From Haliclystus octoradiatus (taxonomy: Eukaryota > Cnidaria > Staurozoa > Stauromedusae > Haliclystidae): DNA of 64,000 bases. The notes beneath the pieces were generated by a model. The model made no database searches and was not told the DNA's origin. It saw nothing but the letters and a program-made list of their open reading frames with translations. The stretch lies in assembly GCA_916610825.1 (NCBI GenBank), contig OU744448.1, positions 23,353,032 through 23,417,031 on the forward strand, in the 5' to 3' direction. Each line of letters starts with the position of its first letter. Within the stretch, counting starts at the first letter, position 1. The position numbers and the translations under genes are program-made. Below are positions 1 through 14,500 of the stretch, in pieces.

Positions 1-128
1 AAATATGTATGCAACTGCTGGAGTCGGAGTTTGACTCCGGCTCTAGTGCACCTCTGGTATCCACACCTTATAGGAACATGGAATGTGAACATAAAACTCA
101 AAGACCACAAGAGAAATAAAGGACTTAC

Positions 129-3100
129 TTGAGCCATTTTAAATCTTTTCACAACAGCAAGTACAAACGCAACAGCTTCTTCAAGCTAGACAACAAAATG
201 TGCAAAAAACATTACAGGTTATATATATATTTATATATACTGTCATAGTAATACAAACTATTCTTTCTCTGTAGTGTAACCCAATTAAATGTAAATAAAA
301 ATTTGCAATGGATTTCATTGGATTTATCAACTTTACATTGATCGAAATTGTTCAACAAGGACAATGGCCACAAAGTAGTTAATGGAGTTGTGTTAGTCAT
401 ATTGTAGAAAGTTAGTATTTTACTTATTTAAATGGCAATTGAATGGGCTACATTATAATAATATTATCCAATCTAAAACGGTACCTGAATTTGCATTCTT
501 TTCTACAAATACTGTTATATAATTTCTGTACGGGGTGTACAGAGATTTTATAACAGTATTTGTAAAAAAGACTGCAAATTCAAGCACTGAAAGTCCAGGT
601 CAAATTTTAAGGATCCCAATTCCATACTGGAGTATGTATTTTAAGGTGGACAACAACAGGTATGTTTATCATGAAGAACTATACAATATCTTAAATTACA
701 ATGATGGCGCATTAGTAGTTCACTTTTCTCTTTTTATTGAACAGGGGCATATTGCAGGTTGAAGTTGATCTCTGTCAATGGATAATTATGCTTAGTGTAG
801 CCGACCATCAGGATGCCATCTGTCAAGGCATGACATAATATTACAATAAAAATAAAAGATTGAAACTCAGACAACTGTCCACTGGAAAAGTTAGCAAAAT
901 TTGTACCAAACGTTTAGATATGATATTTTGAGTCTGAGTTTTGATGATACCTACTGTTATCAAGTATTGCCACAATGGACATAGTAGCAAAATAAAGTAT
1001 ATTACCTTTACGGCATTGTCAACTGTAGTAGCTATAGAAAATAAGGAAAACAAAATGGCAATAAATGATGCAAATTAACTTGTGGAAGATTGATTATAAT
1101 TGACAAAGAAGTTAGGAACATTGACAATTTCATCCCAAAATTTGAACTAAAACTCATTGTCGTTTTTCCATGCCAAAAGCTTGAATCTCCCATATTAAAT
1201 AGGTACTTCTGGATTAAACCTTCAAAGTTATTGTTGTGTATGTTGCATAAAATCTGCCCAAAGCAATCGACATTAGGCCCACAATGCAGAAAGCATTTGA
1301 TCAAGGCCTTAGGCTACATTTCCAAAAGTCTTTAGAAGAACCACTTTCAAAAGGTTCAGATAGGTGGTCAGTTTACACAATGCTAGACTTACCTATTTGT
1401 CTAAATAAAACACTGTAGCCCCAGCAGTTCTTATCCATTTTTTGGTGAAATTAGATTTTTTATACTTATTCGATTATGTAGCTCCAGATTGATATCTTTT
1501 TTTATTTAAATCGTTCAAAATGATTTTTGTTATTCATATCTAACTAAATTCCATGTGAATTAAAACTTCTTTTGTAAATAATACAATTTAAATGCATGTT
1601 ATGGACAATTTTATCTTTTACAACCAGATACATTGAATAGTTTTACTAAACTATAGTATTTTGTCCTAGAACAGGGCCTAGTGGTTGCAAATATTTATAG
1701 GCTGTATAGCCGCGAAATGAAGCAGACTTTTGTAGACACATGTTTTCTATAAATTTTTGTTTCGACGACAGAAAGACCCGGGTTTTGCAAAGTCTGTCTT
1801 GAGAAATCCGGGTTTCAAAAGTCCTGATAGAATCGCTGAGCGGACTGATTTCCACTCGGGTTTCCTGTTCACGTCTAGATGCGAGGGCGATCCAGACTAA
1901 AACTCACCTAAGTTTTGTAAATCCATTTGTTGTGTAAAGGCAGCCTAAGTTGATTAAAAAACTTACCTGAGACTGTTGAATTTTGACCAATACCAAGGAA
2001 TGTAACAAATGATTGACTATTATTTAATGCGCTGAAACAAACAAATTTGACATCTGAAATATCTTTTTTATTATTAAAAGAACTTTCTGCCATTTAAGTG
2101 GTTATTTAAGTCAACAAAAATAACATGATGTTCTCATTGAAGATGGAAAATCAGATGGTCTAGAAAGTTTATCATTATATATAGGCCTATAGAGAGATGA
2201 CCTTTTATTAGAAGTTTCATTTAAATAGAATGCGGAAATGTTAAAACGAATAAAGTAAATCTAAGAAAAAATATTTCTTGGTGGAACGTTAGTGAGTTAT
2301 GTTATGTGGTATATTATCCATTGTATTTATCCGTCAAAAATAAAGGGTAGGTCATACATTGTGATTCTGAGTCACTTAACTCTTATCGCCCGCGAAAAAC
2401 AGTTCAGGAGTTCATGAACAGTCAGTAAACGTTAAATGGCTCCAAATTTTTATGAAGAGTTCATTGACTGTTCATCGACTCCTCAACTGTTTTTCGCAGG
2501 GGATGTCCTAGAAACATCTAGATTATCTGGGTACGTTCGTTCCTACAATAGCTAGGCTGGCATGTGAAAGAGATTAGAAAGAGCCAATCGTTATTGTGTT
2601 CCTTGGTAGCTCAGTGGTTGGGTTCCTGTATTACACTCAATCAATTAACATCAATTTAATGTCTTGAACTAACCTCTGAACATCAGTTCTATTAAATGTC
2701 TCTGCAGCAGGAGATAGAACATCTGCACAAAATAATGTTCTTTCTTCTATAGTTGGTAGCTTCAAGCTATAAAATAATATATTTAGAAAATATAACATAG
2801 TCTACATCAACCTCTTTCAAGAAGGGCAGAGGACTAATAAGCATACAAACATAGAAACAAACCAAACCATCTCTCAAATATAGACCTTTGCTCATTATCT
2901 AATGCTGCAGGTGACTATCTTACAGAAACACAACTTCTCCACACAAGATGTTAAATTAACGCTCCATGCTTCAAAGCTCAGTGTATAATAACATAAAATC
3001 GGAATGCATTCCCTTTTATATTGCTCCCAAATATTTGATATTGCTCCAAGCAGATGTTACCCCAAATGTCTCATAGTCAATTTGTAGGAATAAGTGGCAA

Positions 3101-5596
3101 GATGTGTATGAGTCTGAAAGGGTAACGATGGTCAAACAGTATGATGCTGAACTCTGCACTTCAGAGACACAGATTCAATACCCAGCCAGGTCTATTATAT
3201 TTACCATTATTCATTATTCTGATTGTACACTGTCACTGTCAACTTTGAATGCCAAATTTCAGCATTTGATTAAGCCCTGGGCAAACGACGGCAACATTTG
3301 AGCAACAAATACGTTTTTTGTCTGACGTGTGTTGTTCGTGTTTTGAAGCAGTCTTTTCAGGAGCGGCTAAACGCCAAGGATTTTCTCAAGACTTTTCTAC
3401 AAAAAGTCAGATTGAGCTTAAAAAGAAGCCATGGAGAAGCAACAACATCGAAAAAGTTTGATACATTTCGAACAAAATGGTTCGAATGGATAACGAAGAC
3501 GTTCAATAACAAAAATCCTTGGAAAGACTTGGAAAATGTTTGATGGCCATCAAACACGATGCGAAAAATAAAATACACGATGCAACATGTCAGACAAAAT
3601 CGAAAGAGTAGCTAAACGACAAGGACTTTCGAAGGATTTAAAAGTCACGCAAATGTTGCCGTCGTTTGCCCAGGGCTTTAGACGTTCTAGTATATTAATA
3701 ACAGACGTGTTCACAGACAAGCATGTTTATTTTGTTTGTCCAATTGATCTTGCTATGGGCACAATGACCCAAGCTGTTGAATGTTACAAATTACAGTTCA
3801 AATGTTGAATGACATTCAAGATGCTAGAATATTCTCAGAGTTTCACCATCTTAGCTTAAATCATCACTCGATTGATTGTATTTAATGCATACCTGATCAG
3901 CAATAGCCCTTCTATTAAACTTGTTGTGTCATGCTGAGAAACATGCTCATCAACAAACAACGATTTTACGAGAGGAACAAGTTCGGCAAAATAATTCTGA
4001 AAAACAACAAGAAGTTAGTAGTTAGAATGAGGGATAGTTGTGTTATTGATAAATTAAAATACCTTAAAATTCATGTTATCTTTTCCATCATGGACATGCA
4101 AGTCATTAATTACTAAAACAGCTATTGTTTAAGAAACTCACCAATAAGAATTCTGCATTGGTTTTGCACAGCATCGTAAAACTGCATGCTGCCTGTTTCT
4201 TGAAAAGATTGATATTCTTGTGTTGAATGTCAGTTGCTGTATTATCAGAATATCTAACCCAATCGATTATCTATAACAAGAGCAATAAGTAAACAAATGT
4301 TGAACTGGTGCAAGATAAGATATCAAATATGAACTGAAATCAAATCTCAACAGATTAACAGAATAACCATAACAGCACGTTTCAGCCAATGTTACAATCG
4401 GAAAAATGATCAATTGATTATGGATTAGTCAACACACAGTGTTGTGTTGCGTTAAGCCTACTCTATTTGCAAACACTTTAGTATTTATTAAAGTGTATTG
4501 GGAGACCATTTATTTTATGAGAGAAATATTTTGTATTCGTACATGTTCTTCTGGTGTTTTTGCTTCTGCGCGATAATTTCTTTTCCAAAATGCAGTCAAT
4601 ATGCCAATTTTGCTTACTTGTGTCATACTCTTTTCATGAAAGGCTTACCTGTGGGAACCCATTTTGTGTGCACAATATTTTCAAATAAACAAATCTAGAA
4701 GTATTGTATAAGCAGACTATTATGCCTTAAGGTAAATATGCCTTAATAGAGATAATAATAATAATGATAATAATAACATCATCAGATTTTGGCAAAACTG
4801 TACAGTGCATATAAAATGAAATTCCTAACAAAGAATATGAAAAATAAAGCTTGAAACCAACCTGCTTTATAACAGAATTGAGAACGTCAGTGTTGTGTTT
4901 CATTGCTGGAAACATTGCTTGCAGACATGTCAATAATGAACTCAGCACCAAAGGATCCTGTTTTAAAGGAAAGTAAATTCAGATTGAAGAGTTGAATGAA
5001 GATAAGATGTCACTGATTGGGTTATAAAAATATTTATATATATATTGCAGCACCATCACTATATTGTTTAAAATAAGTTCAACACTTTTAGCCACATCCA
5101 AATTGCGGTCAGAGCCATCAAATTACTATCACATCACTTGTAATTACAGTAACATGAATGGCCAAATGTCCGGAACAGTTAATGAACATCACTCTTAAAA
5201 AGTGTGATGGAAACAGGTCTTTAGAATCACTAAACAAGAAAAGTTCATAACGGTTTGTGAAAAGTTTTTTTTCCCATGGAAAATATGCTTGATCACACAG
5301 TGCGCTACGTATATGTTTTCTAAAGTTAGCCTACCTAGAACACATTTATTTTGGTAAAGACATTCATAAACCTCGTAAACACTTAATGGCCTTTAAATTT
5401 AGGGACTCTTAACAAGCAATCGTTCATGAATTGCTTTACAGAGGAGAACCAAAGTTTAAAAGGAAACCATTTGTAAGTGATCAATAGTATTCCTTACCTT
5501 GGATTTAAACTTCAATATTTCTGTAATTAATTGGCTGCAGTTACTAATAAAATCAATGGACGATCCATTGCAAACAAATGTAGGAGAGTCCAAAAT
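129..5596 (-). CDS. XPO5: XPO5 C-terminal-side exon block (7 exons, runs off the left edge)
   Basis: Exons in transcript order: 5498-5596 (33 codons), 4862-4957 (32 codons), 4142-4270 (43 codons), 3893-3996, 2674-2766, 1967-2031, and a probable exon at 129 to about 178 or 185. The first six join in consistent phase. The last encodes AVAFVLAVVKRFKMAQ before a GTAAGT donor and resembles the CVYSILGVVKRTCWP part of the family. Its acceptor is uncertain: the CTAG site gives a stop after the preceding phase, while a GAAG site keeps the frame. Nothing else of this gene is recognised in 186-1966. Confidence 0.82.
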
Positions 5597-8500
5597 CTAA
5601 GGAGTATCAAATCAAGAAAACATATATACCGGTACAAACAATAATTCATGGGTGTACAGAGATATGAGATTTATTTTCCGAGAGTTCAAGTGCAAAATTC
5701 ACAAGCGAGGCTTTGCAAGCGTGTGAGATATCGCTTTGAATATGAGAAAAATAAAATCATCCAAGCGCTCATGAATTATTCTGTTTATTATGTAACAAAA
5801 CAACCTTAAATGCAGGGTCTAACAAATGTTTTATCATTCCGGAAACCTAATTTTTATTCAAACAACTTATTCTGTGGACTTTCCATCTGAAACGTTCCTT
5901 GTAATATTGTCATTTCTCTAATTTGAGAAGAAAAATGAATTAAATCTACTTTTTCTGAATTTGGCCAGCTTTCAGGAACCTGCTTCCCAGGTTGCTGGGC
6001 TATGTCGGGCCCTGCACAACTGATGTGCCTGTGCGGTGCTTAGCATTTGATAGATCTTGTACACTAGTAAAATCATCAATGTGTACAGTTTCAAATCTAA
6101 CTTCTTCAAATCATTCCAACAATAATGCGAATTGAGGTTTATAAAGTATTTATACTGCGAATAAACATCTTTCAAAGCTGTTAAACTTCTGTCTTAATTG
6201 GAAATTCAACACCCTTAAATACAATACTAAAATTACCAAACCAAAATATTTAGTAAACTTCTGCTTGTCGAATGCAATGTCCATTAATAACAAGGCATTA
6301 ATTATTAAAGACTATGTTGTTGAAAATAATATCGATATACTAGCACTAAATCAGACCTGACTTATCAGACCTGGCTGACGGGGATACCAGAGGTGGTGGT
6401 GTTGGCATACTCAGTAACTAATAATATTGATTTATCGTCAACCGCCCTCTACTGCTAATTGTTTATCAGTTGCTCTATTGTTGGATGAATTCTCAACGTA
6501 ACAAGACGCCTTGATTATTTAAATTAGGAAAATATTACTTGTTGGTGATTTTAGCATCCATGTCGATAAAAAATTGGACACATTTTCTGTTAAATTCCTT
6601 GATCCAATTGACGCATTTAATTTATAACAACACATCAAAGTTGCAGCTCATAAAAGGAAATCATACTCTAGATTTAACAATAACTAGAAAGGACAAACAT
6701 TTTGTTAATAGGCCTAGTTTCACTGTTAATGATCCTGTTATTTCTGAGCATCTAGCGTTACACTTTACTTTGAAACTTGAAAAATCTAATAATGAAAAAA
6801 GAGTGATAAAATACTGTAAACTCAAGAACATCGATTATAATAAGCTTTGCTTAGACATTTTAAAATCTGGGATATCATCATGTTCCTTTTCTATTCCAAC
6901 TGATGCTGGAGAACATTACGACAAGGCACTTTCCAACATAATAGATGCTCACGCACCACTGAAGCAACATGTCATAACTCTTTGTCCAGACTCAGAATGG
7001 TACTCTACATCAATTGCATCAATTAATACTTACGTTTGGTATTCTTAGAAATGTGCCAAGTACTGTTTCGGTAAAATATGCAAATGATCCCCAAACACAA
7101 CGAACAACATCCGCTTCAAATAACAAAAATATTAAAAAAGTAATTTAATTGTCATTTTGATCAAGGTTTGAGGTTTGTCATAGAATCTTTACTACAGTCA
7201 AACCTGTTATAACGGCCACCTCTATATAGCAGTCACCTGTCTATAGTGGTCACTTTTGCGATATCTAAAGTAATTGTTTCTATTGAAATAGACCTGCATA
7301 TATAACTTAGGCCACCTGCACATAGTGGTCAATGTATCTACCTCTCATAGCTGGCTGTTATATACACTTTTTGATAGGTTTCACTGCATCAAAAATGTTG
7401 TTTTCTGATTCCACAATTAAGAAAAACATGATAAATTACCAAATGAGTACAACTAATGTTTGAAGTATATTCTAATTCACATATCAATTTTGTATGGGTG
7501 CCTTCGGTAGGGCAATACCATCTCACTTACTGTACACATCAATATGAGCATTACTGCACGTTTATATTCTTGCCCAACAGATTCATTAATGGAATCCATA
7601 TAACTATAGTCCAAAAACTCATTAATTTTGATAATTGCAATCAGGGTAGATCATGCCAATTACCAAAATACATTTGTACATTATCATAGACATTATATTG
7701 ATTGGGTATTCTCAAGGGTCAATAACTCAGGGGTCAAAAACATTTCCAGTGCCTATTAGCAACATAATTTGCATTAAAATTGCCTGCAACTATTATACAG
7801 GAAATTTTCTTGGTCAAGCAATTTGAACTGACCTTATTTATACATAGAGTTATTAGTTTCATCCTTCTAGAACTGTTATTCCGTTTCATAATAAACTTTG
7901 TGAATTATATAATGATTCAGAATTTTTTTTGGAAATTTTGTGAAAGTGTGCCTGCAGGAGTTCCATTGTTCAATATTTGTGCCTGCAACCGCCGGTCCCA
8001 GTGGTCCCAACATTTTTTACCCTTGGCTATTAGTTGACGACTACAATCAATTACCTGGTTGAGATGTATCATATAAAACTTTATTAGATGCTTTTGATAA
8101 CCATGTTTGAAATGAATCAATAGGACGTAATTTTGTACATAATCGAATTATTGTTGCCAGCTGACATTTCAGATCTAAACATTAATATGACAGAAAAGAT
8201 GTGAAAATACAAAGAGGACAACGAAATACAAAGAATTCTTCATCTGGTAAAATCGATAACATTAAAGTCTCTAAATCATGGATGCTGATAATTAAAAAAA
8301 CTTGCTGCTATGAACTTGTAATATTTCTCATAATGCGGCTCTCCTTGAATAATTCCTGGGTAGTCAAGGTATGGATTAATAATAAAACAATTGTCAATAT
8401 TCGATTTCGCAGGACACTGAGAATCTATCAGGATACTCAACCATTCAATCATGCTCAATGTTGTTTGATAATTGTTAACTATCAACTTTAAATGCAGACA

Positions 8501-11500
8501 ACATCTGCATGCATCAGATTCTCTGCATATGTAATAGTTTGGTGTGAGTGTTTACTGGGAATTGATTTGATTGATATCATTAATGGCTTGTATATGAACA
8601 ATGCAGCGGAACGCGATAATTTGTTCAGGAATGCTACATGCTGTCAAGATTTTCAAGAACATTTCAACAACTTCCTGAATTGTTTTCAATGAACAGTATT
8701 ATAGCACTAAGAATTTGGAAAATATGAAAACTTACTCTAAACATATTGAAAACTTACTGACTAGGCTACTGAATTGGGCTCTAATCAGCAGCTCTAAAAT
8801 TTTAAGTTTCAGTAGTTTTACAGTAGAATGAGAAAAGTTTAGATTTGAGTGTTTGATGAATTTCAGTATGGTTTCAGCACTCAATCCAATTTTAGTATGT
8901 TTTCAGTAGGTTTTCAGCAGTGATTCAGTATATCTAAGATTAATAGTACAGTAAATGTTAGTAAATGGTAGATTGTCTCTTTTTGAATTATTTGTGAACA
9001 GGCTGTGGAATGTTCTTGGGTATTTTACAAAACATCTATCAACTAGTAGGTCTAGGTTAATTTATGTTTACATTTTTGTATGTTCTCCTCATTAACTATA
9101 TTATTGGTAATAAATCATTTATTTCGCTGTGTATTTTAAAGTATATAAAACATTATCAAAGTATTTTAACAAAAGTAGAAACTGTTTATAGCGTCACCTT
9201 TTATAACGGGTTACTCATTATAGCGGACTGAATGTAACTGATCTTCCTGGTGAAATTGGTATCTTTCTTCTAATGAATAACGGCACATTGCATATAGGGT
9301 ACTTTTTTAAGTTCCATAGGGGTTCCGTTATAAACAGTTTCTACTGTATATATAATCCAACTGTTATCAGTCCAAAAGTAAATTCAATTGTTAAGACTTG
9401 CGGTGAACCTCTGAGCTTTGATAATTGATGGCAATCTTCCATGCATCTGGTTGATCAATGTTACAAATGAGATCAGTAAAGAGCATTTACAATCATTGCT
9501 CTTAGAAAAATAGAGCCACTCATCTACAAGATTGTTGTACATGTCTGCCTTTGGTGGGGCAATGCCATCTCAATTTATTGCTCATTTTAACTTTTATCAA
9601 ATTATATCTATAACTTATATGCCAACATTATCAAAATATATGTATCACATAAGATGTTGGAATTATTTAAGACAGATAAGCAAATCAATAAAGTAGCAAT
9701 TTAAATTTTAATTAAAATGTAGCAAATCTTTATTTTTATTTTGAAAAGTGAAAAGTAGTGTGTTTTTCTATCACGTCAGTCTTGAAACCTTAGAGATGCT
9801 ATTGTCTCGACATATTTCTTTATTGCCGGTACCTAATTGTCTCAAGCTCTAGGCCTATCCTATTATCTCGGATATTTACGTTACATTCAAAGATACTATG
9901 AATTTTCAGTGTTCGATTAACAAATAGGATGCAGGAAAAAGTTTGAAGAACCTTGCCATTAATAAAGATTTTACATAATATTCAACTATGGTGCTACTTG
10001 TCTTGCATGTAACAATATAGAATGACTTACTTCCAGAATGATGATGGTATTCCTCTTCAGACTCAAAATCAATCAATGAATATTTACAACTGGGATGATC
10101 ACCATGTAAAGGATCTTCTACCTTGTTGAAAAATAAATGATACAGTAATAAGACATTTCCTCCGAAACTTAGAGTTTTGCGCATTAGAGGTTTGCGTCGC
10201 ATCGGATTTGTGGAATAAAGATCACAGACACAAACAATTTTCAAAGTTGAATTAAATCCAAATATCTATTCTTAAAGTGCACATGACATCAAAAAAAGTT
10301 TTTTGAGAATCGAGCAGCCCGTGCAAAACAAATAGGAATGGCGACAATAATTTTTCGATTTGGACTCTTATAAGCTGAGTTATTTCATGTTGAAAGTACC
10401 ATATTTCAGAATAGTGCTCCTTTGAAAGTCAGAACTCAAGTCGAAATGACAAGAGAGCTTACTATGGAAAAATAATAAAGTCTAGACTTCAAAAAATCGT
10501 AACTTTTTCTCGCGAAAAAGAAATTGTCCATTTCCCAGAACAGATATGCCCATATCTTTGGGATACCTTGTTGGTCATATATGACTGAAATTAAACATGA
10601 ATTGTAGAGTTTAGAAAGGTTTCATTAGACTTTAATGGAATTTTTCTGTCAAAAATGGTGGGCTCTCTTGTCATTCCAACATGAGATCCGACTTTTGAAG
10701 GAGCACCATTTTTGAAATACTGTACTCTCAACATTAAATAATTCATCTTATAAAAGTCCAAATCGAAAAATTATTTTCACCATTCCTATTTATTTTGCAA
10801 GGGCTACTCGATTCTGGAAAAACATTTTTTTTTAAGTGTCATATGCACTTTAAATATACTCAAATCTGACGCCATCTGATAATTTCTGTTTAATCAAAAA
10901 AATCATAAAATATACACCCTTTGAAAATCGTATTTTGTATGAATCTACAACCGCTCAAAATATGCATACAAAAATTCATAGAATTCAATGTTGACTTAGT
11001 TCCAAATCTAAATCTCCCTGATACCAGACAAAAGCATACAAGCAATCTGATTGGTCCAAAAGTGAGTGAACTATATATATGATAACCTAATGTTGTTAAG
11101 GTTTTAAAATGATGGCATGCTTGATAAAATTGTATCTTAACAGAATGCCAAAGATAGATTGATTATTATGTGAACAACAACGCAGACTATGAAACATGTA
11201 AGAAAAGTTTTCTAAAGTAGATATCAAAGGGCAGCCAGTCAAAGTCTAAATCAGATCGGATTACGTAGTAGTAATCCAAATATTTGACAAATTTTGCGAT
11301 CCAAATGACAATAATCTGGAAAAAATCTTAAAATTTTGAATTCAGATTGTTTAATCTGATTCGATCTGACCAAATCCGATTATTCAAACTGCCAAAAACT
11401 TCCCAGCAATAAATATACAAAGTTTTGAATCTGAAAATTGTAATATATATGCATAGTTAAATCAAAAAAATCAAATAGTAGTAAATTAAGGCTGACAAAT

Positions 11501-14500
11501 AATTTTATACGAAAATGAATAATTGTAAAATAAATCATTAACACTTTCAAGGAAATCCGAAATCCGAAGTTGATTACAAGAAAACAGGCCCGATCCGACA
11601 ATAAAGAAATCAAATCTAAATCCGCCAAAATCTGATTGGATCAGACTTGGATTGGATTAAACGTGTGTCGCAATCCTCTATTAAAGCTCTAAAATATTAA
11701 CATATATATATATATGAACAGAGTATGACATAATTAATGATAGTTCACCTACCTTTTCTAGCTTAATCAAACACATTTCAAGTAACTCAGGGATAAGAGA
11801 AAGAAATTCTTCATCTTTACACATAATTTCATGGTTAAGAAAACTAGACCAAGCGGTTAATGCTTCGTTACAAAGAACCTAAAAACAAATGATAGAAGAA
11901 GCATTTGATTGTAGATTATCTGTGTAATACATCCCAGATTTAATTAGGAACAGGAAATTCAGGAACTAATTTCAGAGTAACACATTGTATGAATAGTAGC
12001 ATCAACTGTTGTAATATTATTCGTCATCGTCATCATCACTTATTGACAATTAAAGAGAATATTTAATTGAGATTAGGTTTTAGGATTGTCTACAAATAGA
12101 TTTTGTGTCAAAGGAATGATGATATACTGACTGGCAGAAAAACCAACCTCGTTAGGAAACAGCCAAATTAAGATACGAACCGATCGAGACTGGTTCAGAC
12201 CTCATGATTGTCATGTGACAAGGTGTGATCAAATAAGGGCGTAGAGATAGTGAAATGGAAGAAGTTCACATTTATTTGATCGATTTCGCGAACATCGGTT
12301 ATTTTTCAGGCAACGAACGGCCAAATATTCGGTATTCGTAGACTTGAGCCACAGCGCCGGGGTATTATTTTTACTCCCTCCCACATCTTAAAGAGACTTA
12401 AGGTGGTAAGTATCTAGGAATTTCCACTGGCTTAACAGTGTGATTGGTGCTTGTTTGGTGGCGGTGACAGATTAGGTCCTATCGATTACGGGTCAAAACA
12501 AACAGAGACCATCATCCAAGCACCAATGCCAAACAATACGTGTATACAAGATGAATACTTTAATTCAGTAAAAAATCTTTAGCTTAAATAACATTTTGTT
12601 TGATTTTTTGATTTTAAGTTTAAAATAATGTTCCTTAATAAAAAAATAAAAATTAGCATTGCCTTCTTCTATAATTCGTTTTTAAATTGAAATTCAAATG
12701 CAAGAATTTTGATCAAATTTGCTTGAAATTTTGTAGTGTTTTAGTGTACTTAAAAACAGTTTCGTATGGCTTTTGTATCAGGCAGCTTGGTTCTCAGAAG
12801 GCTAAAACCTTTTGTGACTATCTGCCTATGCACATGTAATCTTCTGTAACAGTAAATGCATCACAAGGATCGACTATAAGGATTAAATCAAAGCTAAATG
12901 CAAGTAACACGATCAAGGTAAGAATTGCTAACTGCCAACAAGATTAACATTTTTGTGAGTGATTATCATTTCATTATCATCATCTTCATTCTGAGTGGGT
13001 CTATAGTCCATATCTGAATTTAACATATTCTCCATAAAATTGCATGTTAATTAGATCTCTTAATAGCACAAGTAGCTATGATTTACTTTAACATACTTTA
13101 CTGTCATGATTGCTCAGATCGATCATAAGACGCAAGTAACAGTGTAGATTGTCAGGTTTGTGTTTTATGCCGCGTGCATCACCCTGCCGAATCAACATAA
13201 ATAAAAATTAATTCATACATACTGTAATTTCAAATTGAAAGACAAAAACCTTTCAATCCAGTACCCGTATGTGATAAGCAATAAAACTCAAAAGCCAATA
13301 CTGTATTCAAATATATAAAAAAAATAAAATCATGTGCCTACCTAAAGCACAGCGCAAACGCTCAGGACATTTTGAGCGATTTTATCGAAAATGGCAAAAT
13401 CGCAAGGGTTTGCCACTTTCAAGATTTTTTGGGAGTTGTCGCAGCTTGTCGTAAGCTCTATAAATTTGTTGCAAAAAAGTTCAAATGCATTTATTCTATA
13501 AGATATTCTACAATTTTTTGTCGTTGACAGAAAGTAGTGGAGTGTAAGCCACGCCTACTATGTTGCTTCTGTCTAATTCGGTAATTATGACATCATAAAC
13601 AGTACGACGCAGGCGCAAGAATTATTGGAATTTCTAGCCACATGCGCCACTTTTATTTAATAATTAATTCCACATTCCTTTGTATTTGTTTGTATCGTAA
13701 TAAGGCACATTAACGAGTATTCTTGTTCGCACTATTAACCTTTGGAAAGTACCGCATATGAAGAAAGAAGTCGACTGGATTTGACTCTCAACATTATTTA
13801 GTCTGAAAATTGTTGTCATAAGCAAGTTCCACGGTCACCCCTGTAGTCATCACCTTCAACAACTTTCGACTTTTGTAATATCTTATCAAAACGGGAACAA
13901 ATTTTTCATGAGTGTTTTCCTGAAACTTAACAATCCACAGAAAATAAGTTGTAGGTTGTCCTTCATACGTAGGTTGCTCGATTAAACTGAATCTTGTTGT
14001 AATTGGGATAAGAGCGACTAATGTTTAATGAAAGGAATTAATTACTGCTGGTAGGAGTATGTTTCTGTTAAATTGTTTTAAGTGCTTTCTGCGGAGCGTA
14101 ACTGAGATGCTAAATGGATGAAATGATAGGATCATAGCTTGTCATCATGTGTGAGGTTTCTTGTTTTGCTTATGTCTTCTTATTTGATACACATACACAT
14201 ACATTAAGAACATAACATGTCACTGGTGTTGCATACAAATATGTAATGTAAACAGCAAGAGATCAAAAATTATCAAAAATATTTATGAACTGTCAAAACA
14301 AAATAACATTGATTATGTGACGTGAAACGGTTTTACATACTTCAATTGTTTATAAAATTTAACGAAAGAAGTTCATGAGTGGCAATAATGTTCACATCAT
14401 TTCTGTTAGTCTGTTTTGATATATTCATGCAGGATAATAGCGATACTTATAATTATGGACAATTATACTTGATACAGCTCAATACATTTACAATTTTTAA

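Noticed and set aside
1032..1335. Open frames on both strands between XPO5 exons, checked as a possible C-terminal exon
   Set aside because: The translations do not match exportin-5 and lack suitable splice borders in phase.
5972..6175. Candidate for the missing XPO5 exon between 5596 and 8055
   Set aside because: The minus-strand translation shows no resemblance to the expected segment, and the splice phase does not fit. The region may belong to the LINE remnant next to it.
8201..8692. Plus-strand open frames beside the XPO5 exon at 8055-8174
   Set aside because: No recognisable domains, overlapping frames on both strands, AT-rich composition like the introns around them.
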